Part shown: positions 25,816 to 34,490 of the stretch, in pieces | Layout of the letters: each line of letters begins with the position of its first letter | How positions within the stretch are numbered: the stretch's first letter is position 1 | NCBI GenBank assembly: GCA_963803025.1 | Contig: CAWDKZ010000013.1 | Coordinates: 310,001 to 374,000, forward strand | Length of the DNA: 64,000 bases | DNA from: Bog-793 sp963803025 | GTDB lineage: Bacteria > Actinomycetota > Acidimicrobiia > Acidimicrobiales > Bog-793 | Direction of reading: 5' to 3' | Made by a program: the position numbers and the translations under genes | Notes under the pieces: model-generated | The model's input: the letters and a program-made list of their open reading frames with translations, nothing else | Told to the model about the DNA's origin: nothing | Database searches by the model: none

Positions 25816-27795
25816 TTGAGCCAGTTCCTCTCCTACGCGCTTCCGGGCGTCCCCTACGGGTGCGCTTATGCACTGATGGCCGCCGGCCTCGTGCTCACCT
25901 TCAAGGCGTCGGGTGTGTTCAACCTGGCGTTCGGCGCCCAGGCGTACGTCTCGGCGATCGTCTTCTACGTCGCCGTCGCGGACGGCTGGCCGAAGTGGGA
26001 TGCGTTCTTTGTCGCCGTCGTCTTGCTCGGTCCGGCGATCGGTTACGCACTCGACCGGCTGCTCTTCCAGTACGCGCGTACCGCGCCGCCGCTCGTTCGG
26101 CTCGTCCCCGCGCTGGGGCTCTTGATCGCCATCCCGAGCGTGACACAGATGATCTTCGGGACGAGCCAGCGACTCGCGCCCCCGGCGCTCGCGCTCAACC
26201 CGGACCACGTCTACTTCCGGCTCGGCAGCGTGCCGCTGACGGGCGTCGAGCTGCTCACAACCGGGGTCACCGTCGTCGTCATCGTCGCGCTCGGGCTGAT
26301 GTTCCGCTCGAGCGGGCTGGGGCTCCGGATGCGGTCCGTCGTCGAGAGCCCCCGCATGACCGAGCTCGCCGGCATCCGGGCTGACCGGGTCGGGACGTTC
26401 GCCTGGATGCTCTCGAGCCTGCTCGCGGGGCTTGCCGGCGTCCTGTTGGCGCCGATCTACGCCGCGCTCGATCCCTCGTACTTCACGGCGCTGCTCGTCG
26501 CGGCGATCGCGGCCGCTGCCGTCGGCGGGTTCGCCAGCCTGCCGCTCACGCTCGTCGGCGGCATCGGGCTCGGCGTGGTCCAGGAGGTGATCGGCGGTTA
26601 CCTTCCCTCGGGCACGGTGCTGTCGTCCGGCCTCAGGCCGGCCTTCCCGTTCGTCGTGTTGGCGGTGCTCCTCGTCGCTCGCCGGTCGTTCCGCCCCGCC
26701 GGCCCCCTCGGCGACCCGCTCTCGGCGTGTGATCCGCCTCCCGCGTCGCTGAAGCCGCCAACCCGCATGACCGAGGTCGCGCTCGGTTCTCGATCCTTCG
26801 CGGCGTTGCTCGTGGCGGTGTTCATCGTCATCACCCTGGTGCTCGTGCCGGGGAACTGGGAGTTCGCTCTCACCCAGGGACTCGTGTTCTCGATCATCTT
26901 CCTTTCCATCACGCTTCTCACCGGGATGAGCGGCCAGATATCGCTCTGCCAGGCCTCGTTCGCCGCGGTCGGCGCGTTTACCGCCGGGCAGCTCGCCACC
27001 CACTTCGGCACGGCGCTGCTGCTCGGCGTGGTCGCGGGCGGCGTGCTCGCCGGGCTCGTCGGGCTCGTGGTGGCGATTCCGAGTCTCCGGCTCGGCGGGA
27101 TCTCGCTCGCGCTGCTCACGCTCGCGTTCGCGCTCGTCGGCGACAACGTGCTCTTCCAGTACTCGTGGTCCGGGAACGGCGCGACGGGACTCAGCATCCC
27201 GCGTCCGACGATCGGCGATCTGAGTTTCGCGGGGAGCGGTGCATTCTTCTGGCTCGCGCTCTTTGTGCTCGCCGTTGCCGCCGGCGTCGTGTGGCTGTTG
27301 CAGCACGGATCCGTCGGTGGGGAGCTCGCCGCGCTACGCGCGTCCGAGGTCGGAGCAGGGTCGATCGGAATCGACGTCCGGCGGTTGCGCGTCATTGCCT
27401 TCATGCTCTCGGCGGCGCTCGCCGGAGTTGGCGGCGCACTCTACGCGTCACTCGAGCAAACGGTCTCACCGACCGACTTCAACTACGAGTTCTCGCTCAT
27501 CTTTGTCGTGATCGTGGCGACCGTGGGTGTCTACTCCGTCGCCGGGGCGATCGAGGCCGGCCTCGCCTACACCGTGCTCCAGCAACTGGTCAACAACCTG
27601 CCGGGCCGCTTCGGTTCGCTCGTCGCGCTGATTTTCGGTCTTGCCGCGGTCACCTACGTGCGCCACCCGGAGGGCGCCGTCGAGTACCTGCGTCGCTGGG
27701 TGCTCGACCGCGCCGAGCAGTTCGCCCACTTCCTCACGCGCAACGACCAGACCGAGCCGGAGTTGCGCGTCGATGCCGGTGCCGGGGGTCGCTGA
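25816..27795 (+). CDS. Fused LivH-LivM branched-chain amino acid ABC permease
   Basis: A 659-residue polytopic protein in which two permease domains normally coded separately are joined. The LivH-like half is about 1-300 (FLSYALPGVPYGCAYALMAAG; LRMRSVVESPRMTELAGI). The LivM-like half is about 320-640 (LTGMSGQISLCQASFAAVGA; GVGGALYASLEQTVSP). Each half has the conserved cytoplasmic loop that contacts the ATPase. TTG 25816 is the probable start, but the ribosome binding site is distant. It ends 2 bp before the ATPase gene. Confidence 0.88.
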   Translation: MSQFLSYALPGVPYGCAYALMAAGLVLTFKASGVFNLAFGAQAYVSAIVFYVAVADGWPKWDAFFVAVVLLGPAIGYALDRLLFQYARTAPPLVRLVPALGLLIAIPSVTQMIFGTSQRLAPPALALNPDHVYFRLGSVPLTGVELLTTGVTVVVIVALGLMFRSSGLGLRMRSVVESPRMTELAGIRADRVGTFAWMLSSLLAGLAGVLLAPIYAALDPSYFTALLVAAIAAAAVGGFASLPLTLVGGIGLGVVQEVIGGYLPSGTVLSSGLRPAFPFVVLAVLLVARRSFRPAGPLGDPLSACDPPPASLKPPTRMTEVALGSRSFAALLVAVFIVITLVLVPGNWEFALTQGLVFSIIFLSITLLTGMSGQISLCQASFAAVGAFTAGQLATHFGTALLLGVVAGGVLAGLVGLVVAIPSLRLGGISLALLTLAFALVGDNVLFQYSWSGNGATGLSIPRPTIGDLSFAGSGAFFWLALFVLAVAAGVVWLLQHGSVGGELAALRASEVGAGSIGIDVRRLRVIAFMLSAALAGVGGALYASLEQTVSPTDFNYEFSLIFVVIVATVGVYSVAGAIEAGLAYTVLQQLVNNLPGRFGSLVALIFGLAAVTYVRHPEGAVEYLRRWVLDRAEQFAHFLTRNDQTEPELRVDAGAGGR

Positions 27796-27797
27796 CC

Positions 27798-29369
27798 GTG
27801 TCCCTGCTCGTCGCCCGGGACATCTCGAAGAGCTTTGGCGGGATCGTCGCGTTGGACCGGCTCTCGCTCTCGATCGACGAGGGCGAGGCCGTCGGACTCG
27901 TCGGGCCGAACGGCGCGGGCAAGACGACCCTTTTCAACTGTCTGCTCGGTCTCGAACACCCCGACACCGGGACGGTGATCTTCGACGGAGTGCCGATCGA
28001 CCACCTGCCGATGTTCCGGCGCTCGAAACTGGGCATCGGTCGGACCTTCCAACGGCTCGAACTGTTCGCGGGGATGACCCCGCGCGAGCACGTGCTCGTC
28101 ACCGAGCGCGTCCGTGGCGGGCGGGGGAGGCTCTGGAAGGATCTCTTGGGGATCGGCCGGCCGAGCGCCGAGGAACGGCGCGCGACCGACGGGCTGCTCG
28201 AGCTCGTCGGCCTCGAGGCCGAAGCGGACGTCCCCGTCGAGGCGCTCAGCCTTGGCCACGGGCGCCTCGTCGAGCTCGCCCGCGCGCTCGTCGGCGAGCC
28301 GCGCCTGCTGATGCTCGACGAGCCGTCGTCGGGCCTCGACCGGGCCGAGCGCGTCGAGCTCGTGTCGATCTTGCGGCACGTCCGGGAAGAACGTGGCGCC
28401 GCCTTCGTGCTCGTCGAGCACGACCTCGAGATGGTCGCCGCCGCGACGCAGCGTCTCGTGGTTCTCGACTTCGGTCGCCTGATCGCCGACGGGGCGATCG
28501 AGAGCGTTCTCGAGAATCCCGATGTCCGGCACGCCTACCTCGGGCACCCGCCGAAGGAGCCCCGTGCGCCGCGCGCCGAGCGGGCGGGCGCCGTCGTCCG
28601 CGTCGGATCCGGCCCCGGGCCGACCCCGGCGCGGGAGTCGCCGCCCCGGCCGCTCCTCGAGCTACGCGACGTCGACGTCAGCTACGGCCCCTATCGGGCA
28701 CTCTTCGGCGTCTCGTTCTCCGTCGCCGAGCGCTCGGCGGTCGCGCTCGTCGGCTCGAACGGGGCCGGCAAGTCGACGGTCGCGCGCGTGGTCTCCGGGC
28801 TCGTGCGCCCGAGCGGCGGCAGGATCGTCTTCGACGGCCGCGACGTCACCGGGTGGCCGGCCTGGCGGATCGCCCGCCTCGGGGTCGCCCACGCCCCCGA
28901 GGGACGTTCGGTGTTCGCGTCGCTCACCGTCGAGGAGAATCTCGCGCTCGACTTCCGCCGCTCCTTTGGTTCCCGGGGCCTCGCCGCGGCGTTGCGCCGT
29001 GCCTACGAGACCTACCCGCGACTCGGCGAGCGGCGCGACCAGCTCGCCGGGACGCTCTCAGGGGGCGAGCAGCGCATGCTCGCCCTGGCGAGGGTGCTCG
29101 CCGTGCCCCAGCGGTTGCTCGTCGTCGACGAGCTCTCGCTCGGCCTCGCGCCCGTTGTCGTCGACGAGGTGTTCGCGGCATTGCGCCACGTCCTCGAGTC
29201 CGGTACGGCGCTCCTCATCGTCGAGCAGCACGTCGAGCGGGCGCTCGAGCTCGCCGACCGGGCCGTCGTGCTGTCCGCGGGGCGGGCGACCTTCGAGGGG
29301 CACATCACCGACGTCCGGGACGTGGCGTCCCCGATGCTCGGCCCGTTGCGCGACCTCCTCGGTCCGTAG
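27798..29369 (+). CDS. Fused LivG-LivF branched-chain amino acid ABC ATPase
   Basis: A 523-residue protein with two complete ATP-binding cassettes. The first (about 1-250) is LivG-like with Walker A VGPNGAGKTTLF and Walker B LMLDEPSSGLD. The second (about 290-520) is LivF-like with Walker A VGSNGAGKSTVARV, signature LSGGEQRM and the EQHVERAL loop. A Pro/Arg-rich linker joins them. The start is GTG 27798, 2 bp after the permease stop. With the fused permease, the whole importer is three polypeptides rather than five. Confidence 0.92.
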   Translation: MSLLVARDISKSFGGIVALDRLSLSIDEGEAVGLVGPNGAGKTTLFNCLLGLEHPDTGTVIFDGVPIDHLPMFRRSKLGIGRTFQRLELFAGMTPREHVLVTERVRGGRGRLWKDLLGIGRPSAEERRATDGLLELVGLEAEADVPVEALSLGHGRLVELARALVGEPRLLMLDEPSSGLDRAERVELVSILRHVREERGAAFVLVEHDLEMVAAATQRLVVLDFGRLIADGAIESVLENPDVRHAYLGHPPKEPRAPRAERAGAVVRVGSGPGPTPARESPPRPLLELRDVDVSYGPYRALFGVSFSVAERSAVALVGSNGAGKSTVARVVSGLVRPSGGRIVFDGRDVTGWPAWRIARLGVAHAPEGRSVFASLTVEENLALDFRRSFGSRGLAAALRRAYETYPRLGERRDQLAGTLSGGEQRMLALARVLAVPQRLLVVDELSLGLAPVVVDEVFAALRHVLESGTALLIVEQHVERALELADRAVVLSAGRATFEGHITDVRDVASPMLGPLRDLLGP

Positions 29370-29430
29370 GTCGAGACCGGCGAGTCCACGTTCGCTGCAG
29401 CCGTGGCGCCCGACGAGCGAGAATTGCGAC

Positions 29431-29931
29431 ATGCACAGCGTCCTCGTCCTCCGCCACGCCAAGTCCGACTGGTCCCACGCGTCCGAGGAGCCGGACCTCG
29501 TGCGTCCACTCTCGCCGCGGGGCCGGCGCAGCGCCGACGCCATCGGTCGCTTCATCGCCGATTCAGGCAACGTGCCGGACGGCGCGCTCCGGTCTCCGGC
29601 GGCGCGCGTGGTCGAAACGCTCGACCGGGCGATGGAGGCCGGGAAGTGGCGGTGCGCCGTGCGGGAGTCGGATCGGCTCTACGGGTTCGGGATCGATGCC
29701 CTCGTCAGCGAGATCCGGGGGGAGAACGACGGGACCGGCGTGCTGCTCGTCGTCGGCCACGAGCCGACCTGTTCGGAGGCGGTCGCCGCGCTGATCGGCG
29801 GGGGACAGGTCCTCATGCCGACGGCCGCGGTTGCCCGCGTGGATTTCGCCGAGGAACACTGGGCCGACGTCGTCGCCGGGACAGGCGTGCTGCGGTGGCT
29901 CGTGACCCCGCGCCTGCTCGGCACCGGCTGA
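29431..29931 (+). CDS. sixA: SixA-type phosphohistidine phosphatase
   Basis: A histidine-phosphatase-superfamily protein of 166 residues. The catalytic motif is LRHAKSDW (His9), the pattern typical of SixA, with the second histidine in VVGHEPTCSEA and a catalytic-acid region near residue 90. SixA enzymes dephosphorylate HPt domains or the nitrogen phosphotransferase system in proteobacteria; the actinobacterial substrate is unknown. ATG 29431 lies 62 bp after the ATPase gene. Confidence 0.88.
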   Translation: MHSVLVLRHAKSDWSHASEEPDLVRPLSPRGRRSADAIGRFIADSGNVPDGALRSPAARVVETLDRAMEAGKWRCAVRESDRLYGFGIDALVSEIRGENDGTGVLLVVGHEPTCSEAVAALIGGGQVLMPTAAVARVDFAEEHWADVVAGTGVLRWLVTPRLLGTG

Positions 29932-29959
29932 CTGCGTCCGGCGACGCCTCCCCGTTCGT

Positions 29960-30262
29960 GGTTTCGCGGTCGCCTTGCGCGCCGCGTCAAGGAGACAATC
30001 CTCGAGGGCGGCATTCGGCTGGACGCGCGGCCCGATCTTGCCTTCCGGAACGAACGGGCCAGAGAAGCCGACGACGAGGACGGCGAGTTCGAAGAGACAC
30101 CCGCGGGCGTGGCCCGCCCCGAACGGCTTGGCATCCCCGGTGACCTGAATGCCATCTCGCATGACGGCAAGGACCGCCCCATCCAGCGCTGTTCCACCTT
30201 GCCGAGCTCCCTGAGCACTCGGCCACCTCCCGACGCCTCGCAGCGGGGGATGGTGGAGCAAG
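29960..30262 (-). pseudogene. Degenerate remnant of an IS481-type transposase N terminus
   Basis: On the minus strand two overlapping frames give LRELGKVEQRW and then AVLAVMRDGIQVT. Together they resemble the start of IS481-type transposases (consensus of type VEQR-x-AVLAVIRDG-x-VTEVA), broken by a frameshift. The following sequence down to about 29960 stays open but is unrecognised. It lies directly beside tandem 22-bp repeats that could be the element's end. Weak but consistent evidence of an old insertion. Confidence 0.35.
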
Positions 30263-30352
30263 GTGTCGTGCATCAACCGAACACGCGTCGGGGATCACCC
30301 GAACACGTGTCAGCAATCAACCGACCACGAAATGTCGAAGATCAGCCGAACC
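30263..30352. repeat. Tandem 22-bp imperfect repeats
   Basis: Three consecutive 22-bp units (30263-30284, 30285-30306, 30307-30328) share GTGTCG...ATCA-CCGAACAC, and a fourth, diverged 24-bp unit follows (30329-30352). Phased repeats of this sort are found at transposon ends, where they bind transposase. They abut the left direct repeat of the 5-kb segment. Confidence 0.6.
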
Positions 30353-30367
30353 AATACATCACACCGG
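30351..30367 (+). repeat. Left 17-bp direct repeat of the 5-kb element
   Basis: CCAATACATCACACCGG, identical to 35417-35433. Its last two bases are shared with the inverted repeat. Confidence 0.65.
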
Positions 30368-30625
30368 GAGGTAGATAGGACCGGCTCGGCGCACCAAACG
30401 TGGCCCGAGGGAGGTCACGGCTCGGACCAGCGACCGGAGTCTGACGGCAGACCAGCATGCCGAGCAGCGCGAACGGAGCGGGAACCTGAAGTGGAGCGAC
30501 GCTGCGGTGCGGGGGTGCGGGACGTTTCGGAACCGGGGTCGCACCGTCACAGGGAGCAGCCTCGCCCGAAGCGTGCCTGGAGACGGTAGGGGGGCCGAGA
30601 GCGAGTCACGGGACGCTTCTAGAGT

Positions 30626-31447
30626 TTGTGGGGAGTGAAAAGATCCTGCGTCTTCTGTGAAGGAACGCCGCTCACGCGCGAGCACGTCTTCCCCCTGTGG
30701 CTGACCGCGGCACTCCCTGCTCAGGAGCCATTGCGGGGCCAAGACACCGCGATAATCCTCCTCGGCGGATCGGATCCCTCGGTGACCTCATCAGCACATC
30801 GGGAGATGCGCGAGAAGTTCAACGCTGCGACGGTCTCACGAGTCTGCCGCAAGTGCAATCAGGGATGGATGAATGATCTGGAAACCGCGGTACGACCGCT
30901 TCTGACCGTCCTGATCGGTGGGCAGCCTTGCGAGGTTGACGGGGACGTCGTTCAAAATCTAGCGGTCTGGGTCGCGAAGACCTGTCTCATGGCGGAACTC
31001 ACCTACCCCGAGTCCGCGGCGACACCGCTGGAGTTCTATCGGTGGCTCTTTGAAACGCGCACACCACCACCTCACACGCGGATCTGGGCAGTCCCAATCG
31101 AAGGACAGGAATGGTCGCTGCGGATGCAGCACATAGGCATCCTCTACGGTGACGTAAGGACTGATGTTTCACTGCCTTGCAACATCCATTCGACGACGAT
31201 CGGCTTGGGTGGCGTCGCCTTCTGCGTCATGGGTAGGATCGGCCCAAGGCCTGAGTTCCCTCCCCTTGAAGGTATTCCGCCACTTCAGGCCGTCCGACTA
31301 TGGCCCGATCCCGTGTCATTCGGCTGGGCTCGGAACCATCCACTGGACGACTGGTCGGTGTGGCTGCTGAGTGACCTGCTGCGACTGTGGATTCAGAACG
31401 ACGACGAGTTCTTCTTCCGCCTCATGGAATTGCAGCTGCGCCAGTGA
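30626..31447 (+). CDS. HNH-like zinc-ribbon protein, accessory
   Basis: A 273-residue protein opening with CVFCEGTPLTREHVFPLWL and followed by VCRKCNQGWMNDLE. Two CxxC pairs around an EHVFP motif, then a CN-x-GW helix, are the layout of an HNH/treble-clef nuclease-like family common on mobile elements and phages. The last 170 residues have no recognised motif. Start choice is uncertain: TTG 30626 or GTG 30635, the latter with GGGGA directly adjacent. Base composition is lower in GC than the core genes, suggesting transfer. Nuclease activity is inferred from the fold only. Confidence 0.72.
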   Translation: MWGVKRSCVFCEGTPLTREHVFPLWLTAALPAQEPLRGQDTAIILLGGSDPSVTSSAHREMREKFNAATVSRVCRKCNQGWMNDLETAVRPLLTVLIGGQPCEVDGDVVQNLAVWVAKTCLMAELTYPESAATPLEFYRWLFETRTPPPHTRIWAVPIEGQEWSLRMQHIGILYGDVRTDVSLPCNIHSTTIGLGGVAFCVMGRIGPRPEFPPLEGIPPLQAVRLWPDPVSFGWARNHPLDDWSVWLLSDLLRLWIQNDDEFFFRLMELQLRQ

Positions 31448-31507
31448 TCTCAGACAGTGGCGCAGCTTTGCCAGAGAACGCGCGACTCAGACTCCGGAAA
31501 TGCAGAA

Positions 31508-31759
31508 ATGATGCCTAAACGTACGATCAGTTTCGACGAGTGGCACGACGCACAGGTCGCGCTCAACCCGAGATTTGATCAGGAGACTCAGCGCATCCTT
31601 AAGTTCAAGGGTTCACGCACAAAGCTCGACCTCCTGTTGGATGAGGACCTTGAGGTCGACCTCGGCATCTTCTTGAAGGCGATGCCCGATTTTCGCGTTC
31701 GAGCTGCTCGCCCTGGGATGGACGACGGGTCACTTTGGCGCACGGCGAAGCGGGTGTAA
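31508..31759 (+). pseudogene. PIN-like (DUF5615-type) protein truncated by IS21
   Basis: After 35 residues of unique sequence the 83-residue frame reads LDLLLDEDLEVDLGIFLKAM, which resembles the opening of PIN-like DUF5615 toxins (LLLDENL-type acidic motif). The frame stops at TAA inside the first bases of the IS21 left end. The remaining half of a PIN-like domain does not appear on the far side of the element, so the gene is truncated. It follows the HNH-like gene by 60 bp. Confidence 0.45.
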
Positions 31760-31915
31760 ACAACGGTCGAAAACGACAACGCGCGCGGCCTGATCGCCAC
31801 CGGTTGAAAACGACAACGCCCGACCATCCCCGCATCTGCTCGTCCCGTCCCGGAGGCTTCCTCACCAGAAGCCAGCCGAGGGGCGAGGAGGGGCGGGAGG
31901 AAGGTGCGTTCCGAC

Positions 31916-33400
31916 ATGAACGAATGGACCGAGATCAGGCGCAAGGTGCTCGTCGAGCACGCCTCGAAGCGTTCGGTGATGACCGAGTACGGGCTCGGCT
32001 ACCGGGCGCTCGAGAAGATCCTCACCCACGCTGACCCTCCCGGCTACCGGGGCGCCGAGCTGCGTTCGAAGCCCAAGCTCGGGCCGTTCCTCGAGGTGAT
32101 CGACCAGATCCTCGAGGACGACCGAGAAGCTCCCGCGAAGCAGCGCCACACGGCCAAGCGGATCTTCGAGCGGCTCCAGCGTGAGTACGGCTACCCGGGT
32201 GGCATCACCCAGGTGCAACTGGCGGTCGCCCGCGCCAGGCGGGGGAAGAAGGAGGTGTTCGTGCCCCTCTCGCACCCGCCCGGGCGGGCGCAGTTCGACT
32301 TCGGCGAGGCCGTGGTCGAGATCGCCGGCGAGCGGCGCAAGGCGGCGATGGGGGTGATGACGCTGCCGTACTCCGACGTCTACTTCGTCTCCGCCTACCC
32401 GCGCGAGTGCACCGAGACGTTCCAGGCGGCTCACGTCGCGGCGTTCGAGTTCTTCGGTGCCGTGCCGACCAAGACCGACTACGACAACACTTCGATCGCC
32501 GTCGCCAAGATCGTCGGGCGCGAGCGCGAGCTCACGCGCGAGTTCCTCCGCCTCGAGTCGCACTTCCTCTTCGACCACCGCTTCTGCCGGGTGGGGCGGG
32601 GAAACGAGAAGGGCCACGTCGAGAACCACGTCGGCTTTGTCCGGCGCAACCTGTTGGTGCCGGTGCCGAGGTTCGCCTCCTGGGCGGCCTGCAACGACTA
32701 CCTTGCCGCCTGCTGCTACGCAGATCTCTTTCGCCACGTCTATGGCAAGCCCGGCACCAAGGCGGGCCGCTTCGCCGAGGACCTGACGGCGATGCTGGCC
32801 TTGCCGGAGGAGGCCTTCGAGGTGCGCCGGGTCGAGCACGTGGCGGCGAACTCGCTCAGCCTCGTGCGCTTCGACCGCAACGACTACTCGGTGCCGACCG
32901 ACTACGCCCACCACGACCTCGTCTGCCACGGCGGCATCGAAGAGGTCCGCATCCTCTGCGGCACCGAGCTGATCGCCGTCCATCCCCGCTCGTGGCGGCG
33001 GGAGGGCGTGTTCTTCGACTACCGCCACTACCTGGCGCTCTTGGAACGAAAGCCCGGAGCCCTCGACCACGCCCGCCCGCTCGAGGGCCTCGTGCTGCCG
33101 GAGTGCTTCTCGCTCCTCCGTCGTCGCCTCGAGGCCGATCTCGGCTGCGGCGGCAGGCGCGAGTTCATCAAGGTGCTGCGCCTGCTCGAGAAGGCGAGCA
33201 TCCCCGAGCTCACCGGAGCGGTCGCCCAGGCACTCTCGATCGGGGCCACTGGTTGTGACGCGGTCGCCTGCATCCTGCACCAGCGGGCGGAGCGCCCGGT
33301 GGGACTGTTCAGCCTCGACGGGCACCCCCAGTTGAAGACGGTGGCCGTCGAATCGCCCGACCTCGCTGCCTACGCCGGCTTGACCGAGCGCTCGGCCTGA
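31916..33400 (+). CDS. istA: IS21-family transposase IstA
   Basis: DDE-type integrase of IS21. A helix-turn-helix N terminus (about 10-45; KRSVMTEYGLGYRALEKIL) precedes the catalytic core (about 120-280) with the first Asp in RAQFDFGEA, the second in TKTDYDNTSIAV and the Glu in GNEKGHVENHVGFVRRN. The 494-residue frame is undamaged. ATG 31916 is chosen; GTG 31904 in the same frame lies only 3 nt from a GGAGG and would add 4 residues. Works with the istB ATPase downstream. Confidence 0.93.
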   Translation: MNEWTEIRRKVLVEHASKRSVMTEYGLGYRALEKILTHADPPGYRGAELRSKPKLGPFLEVIDQILEDDREAPAKQRHTAKRIFERLQREYGYPGGITQVQLAVARARRGKKEVFVPLSHPPGRAQFDFGEAVVEIAGERRKAAMGVMTLPYSDVYFVSAYPRECTETFQAAHVAAFEFFGAVPTKTDYDNTSIAVAKIVGRERELTREFLRLESHFLFDHRFCRVGRGNEKGHVENHVGFVRRNLLVPVPRFASWAACNDYLAACCYADLFRHVYGKPGTKAGRFAEDLTAMLALPEEAFEVRRVEHVAANSLSLVRFDRNDYSVPTDYAHHDLVCHGGIEEVRILCGTELIAVHPRSWRREGVFFDYRHYLALLERKPGALDHARPLEGLVLPECFSLLRRRLEADLGCGGRREFIKVLRLLEKASIPELTGAVAQALSIGATGCDAVACILHQRAERPVGLFSLDGHPQLKTVAVESPDLAAYAGLTERSA

Positions 33401-33528
33401 GGCGAACTCCGAGGTCGATCTCTGGCACCTCGGTCCAGGCCACCCGTCCTGGGGCCCCTGGGGCGACCAGAGAGCACGTTTCCCGCACCAACCCGGCGCA
33501 AAGCGCCAGAAAGAGAGGAACATCAACC

Positions 33529-34368
33529 ATGAAGACCCTCGAATCGAAGTCGATGGTGCTGTTGCACCATCACCTGAAGGCGCTGCGCCTGCCGACCGTC
33601 GCCGCCGAGTGCGAAAAGGTGGCGCACCGGGCGGCTGCGGACAACGTCGACCACCTCACCTATCTGCTGCAGCTTCTCGAGCTCGAACTCCTGGACCGGG
33701 AGAAGCGCTCGGCCGAGCGACGGCTGAAAGAGGCCCGCTTCCCGAACCTGAAGACGCTCGAGTCCTTCGACTTCACCGCCCGGCCGTCTGTGAACAGGGT
33801 GCTCGTCGCCGAGCTGGCGCGCGGTGAGTGGATCGACAAGCGCGAGAACCTTTTGATGATCGGCAACCCCGGCACCGGCAAAAGCCATCTGGCGACGGCG
33901 CTGGCGGCTGTGGCCTGCCAGCGCGGCTACCGGGTGCGCTTCTTCCGCACCACCGAGCTCGTGACGGCGCTCATCGAGGCGAGGGACGAGCGGAGCTTCC
34001 TGCGCTTGAAGGCCCAGCTCGCGAGGTTGGACCTTCTCGTGCTGGACGAGCTGGGCTACGTCCCGGCCTCCAAGGTCGGTGCCGAGCTGCTCTTCGACGT
34101 CATCTCGACCGCCTACGAGCGCACGAGCCTGATCGTCACGAGCAATCTGCCCTTCGAGTCCTGGACAGAGGTCCTCGGCTCCGAGCGTCTCACCGGGGCG
34201 ACGCTCGACCGGCTCACCCACCGCTGCCACATCATCGAGACCAAGGGCGAGAGCTACCGGCTCCAAGACGCCAAGGCCCGATCCCGGCACGCCAAGACCA
34301 ACGCGTCACCCGGTCACGAGCGAATCGCCGCCGTCGAGACCGTCGACGAACCACCCGTTTCCGAGTAG
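33529..34368 (+). CDS. istB: IS21-family helper ATPase IstB
   Basis: AAA+ ATPase of the DnaC/IstB group that assembles on target DNA and activates IstA. The 279 residues show the N-terminal IstB helix region (MVLLHHHLKALRLPTVAAE), Walker A GNPGTGKSHLATAL (about residue 115), Walker B LLVLDELGYV and sensor VTSNLPFESW. A ribosome binding site AGAGAGGAA precedes ATG 33529. It follows istA by 128 bp. Confidence 0.94.
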   Translation: MKTLESKSMVLLHHHLKALRLPTVAAECEKVAHRAAADNVDHLTYLLQLLELELLDREKRSAERRLKEARFPNLKTLESFDFTARPSVNRVLVAELARGEWIDKRENLLMIGNPGTGKSHLATALAAVACQRGYRVRFFRTTELVTALIEARDERSFLRLKAQLARLDLLVLDELGYVPASKVGAELLFDVISTAYERTSLIVTSNLPFESWTEVLGSERLTGATLDRLTHRCHIIETKGESYRLQDAKARSRHAKTNASPGHERIAAVETVDEPPVSE

Positions 34369-34490
34369 CTTCAGACCGTCAACGCGTTGTCGTTTTCGAC
34401 CGGTGCGCGTTGTCGGATTGGACCGTTGTTCACAGAAAGAAGGGAAAGAAGGGAAGGAAGAAGTAGGACTTACGAGTAGGTCCGAGGTGA

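Larger units (their letters stand above)
31755..34434 (+). mobile_element. IS21-family insertion sequence, complete
   Basis: A 2680-bp element with TG...CA termini. Left end TGTAAACAACGGTC and right end (reverse complement) TGTGAACAACGGTC match. Each end has multiple internal repeats of CGAAAACGACAACGC type (31765-31784 and 31802-31821 at left; 34384-34401 and 34405-34424 at right), as in IS21. It carries istA and istB, both intact. Flanking bases show no obvious target duplication, so one flank may be deleted. Confidence 0.88.

Noticed and set aside
24409..27306. 965-codon minus-strand frame opposite the Liv genes
   Set aside because: Charged low-complexity antisense translation; no domain recognised and the plus-strand genes are certain.
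30263..30352. CRISPR array
   Set aside because: The 22-bp units are contiguous with no spacers and only three to four copies, and no cas genes are nearby.
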